64,000 nucleotides of DNA, taken from positions 186,001-250,000 of the forward strand of contig JARYIJ010000002.1 of NCBI GenBank assembly GCA_029980465.1. Direction: 5' to 3'. The position numbers were made by a program, and so were the translations under genes. Shown one piece after another: positions 63,942 to 64,000 of the stretch. This stretch comes from Pseudolabrys sp. (GTDB lineage Bacteria; Pseudomonadota; Alphaproteobacteria; Rhizobiales; Xanthobacteraceae). The notes beneath the pieces are model-generated. The model saw only the letters and a program-made list of their open reading frames with translations, was not told the origin of the DNA and ran no database searches. The first letter of the stretch is position 1; every line of letters begins with the position of its first letter.

Positions 63942-64000
63942 CGCTTGCCTGAACTGGGCCCGAGCCTGATTCAAGCTGGCAGCAGGGCTTTATTTCAACT

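Overview
The window reads as a chromosomal core segment of a high-GC alphaproteobacterium of the order Hyphomicrobiales (Rhizobiales), closest in gene order and protein style to the Bradyrhizobium/Rhodopseudomonas/Xanthobacteraceae group. This rests on the order rpsB-tsf-pyrH-frr-uppS-cdsA-dxr-rseP-bamA-lpxD-fabZ-lpxA-lpxI-lpxB, on nuoA-N followed by birA-rnj-mce-DUF1467-proS-lolCD-dnaE, on LexA boxes of the alphaproteobacterial type (direct repeats GTTC-N7-GTTC), on a FixK/FNR-type box, and on a short bacterial ProRS and an LpxI-type lipid A pathway. The genus is an inference. I see no phage, transposase or CRISPR array.

Layout. 1-1.3 kb: a DUF6455 cysteine protein behind a perfect FixK/FNR box, converging on tpiA. 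1.3-10 kb: ppiD-trpE, then a VapBC-type toxin-antitoxin pair on the opposite strand, then trpG-trpD-trpC-moaC-moeA. 10-13 kb: lexA with its operators, converging on comEC. 13-18 kb: glnS diverging from gltX, then gltA. 18-32 kb (minus strand): the envelope and translation block from rpsB down to lpxB. 32.5-40 kb: a small membrane protein gene, then on the minus strand dnaE, a 32-residue SOS-controlled membrane peptide gene, lolD, lolC and proS. 40.5-42.6 kb: DUF2946-copC-copD copper genes and an intergenic stretch ending in a strong terminator. 42.6-45.8 kb (minus): DUF1467, mce, RNase J, birA. 45.8-60.7 kb (minus): the complete 14-gene complex I operon nuoA-N, with a FlK-type thioesterase gene between nuoC and nuoD and palindromic repeats flanking nuoL. 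60.9-64 kb: alpha/beta hydrolase, palindromic repeat, haloacid dehalogenase, tRNA-Asp, HU and a cupin.

How genes work together. trpE/G/D/C cover most of tryptophan synthesis; moaC and moeA serve molybdenum cofactor. lexA and the 32-aa gene form an SOS circuit in which the peptide probably blocks division, as SidA does in Caulobacter. lpx/fab/bam/rseP/lol genes build the outer membrane. nuo genes make respiratory complex I.

Most interesting items: (1) the SidA-like 32-aa gene at 36531-36629, with two perfect LexA boxes laid over a readable promoter; (2) a thioesterase in the nuo operon that keeps the FlK triad Thr42-Glu50-His76 at identical numbering but has Met at the fluorine-gating position 36; (3) an LpxD-like protein in the canonical lpx locus that lacks the catalytic His and the C-terminal coils; (4) a toxin-antitoxin module splitting the trp genes; (5) a FixK box ahead of DUF6455. 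Start codons were re-chosen by ribosome-binding site and family alignment from memory; no database search was possible.
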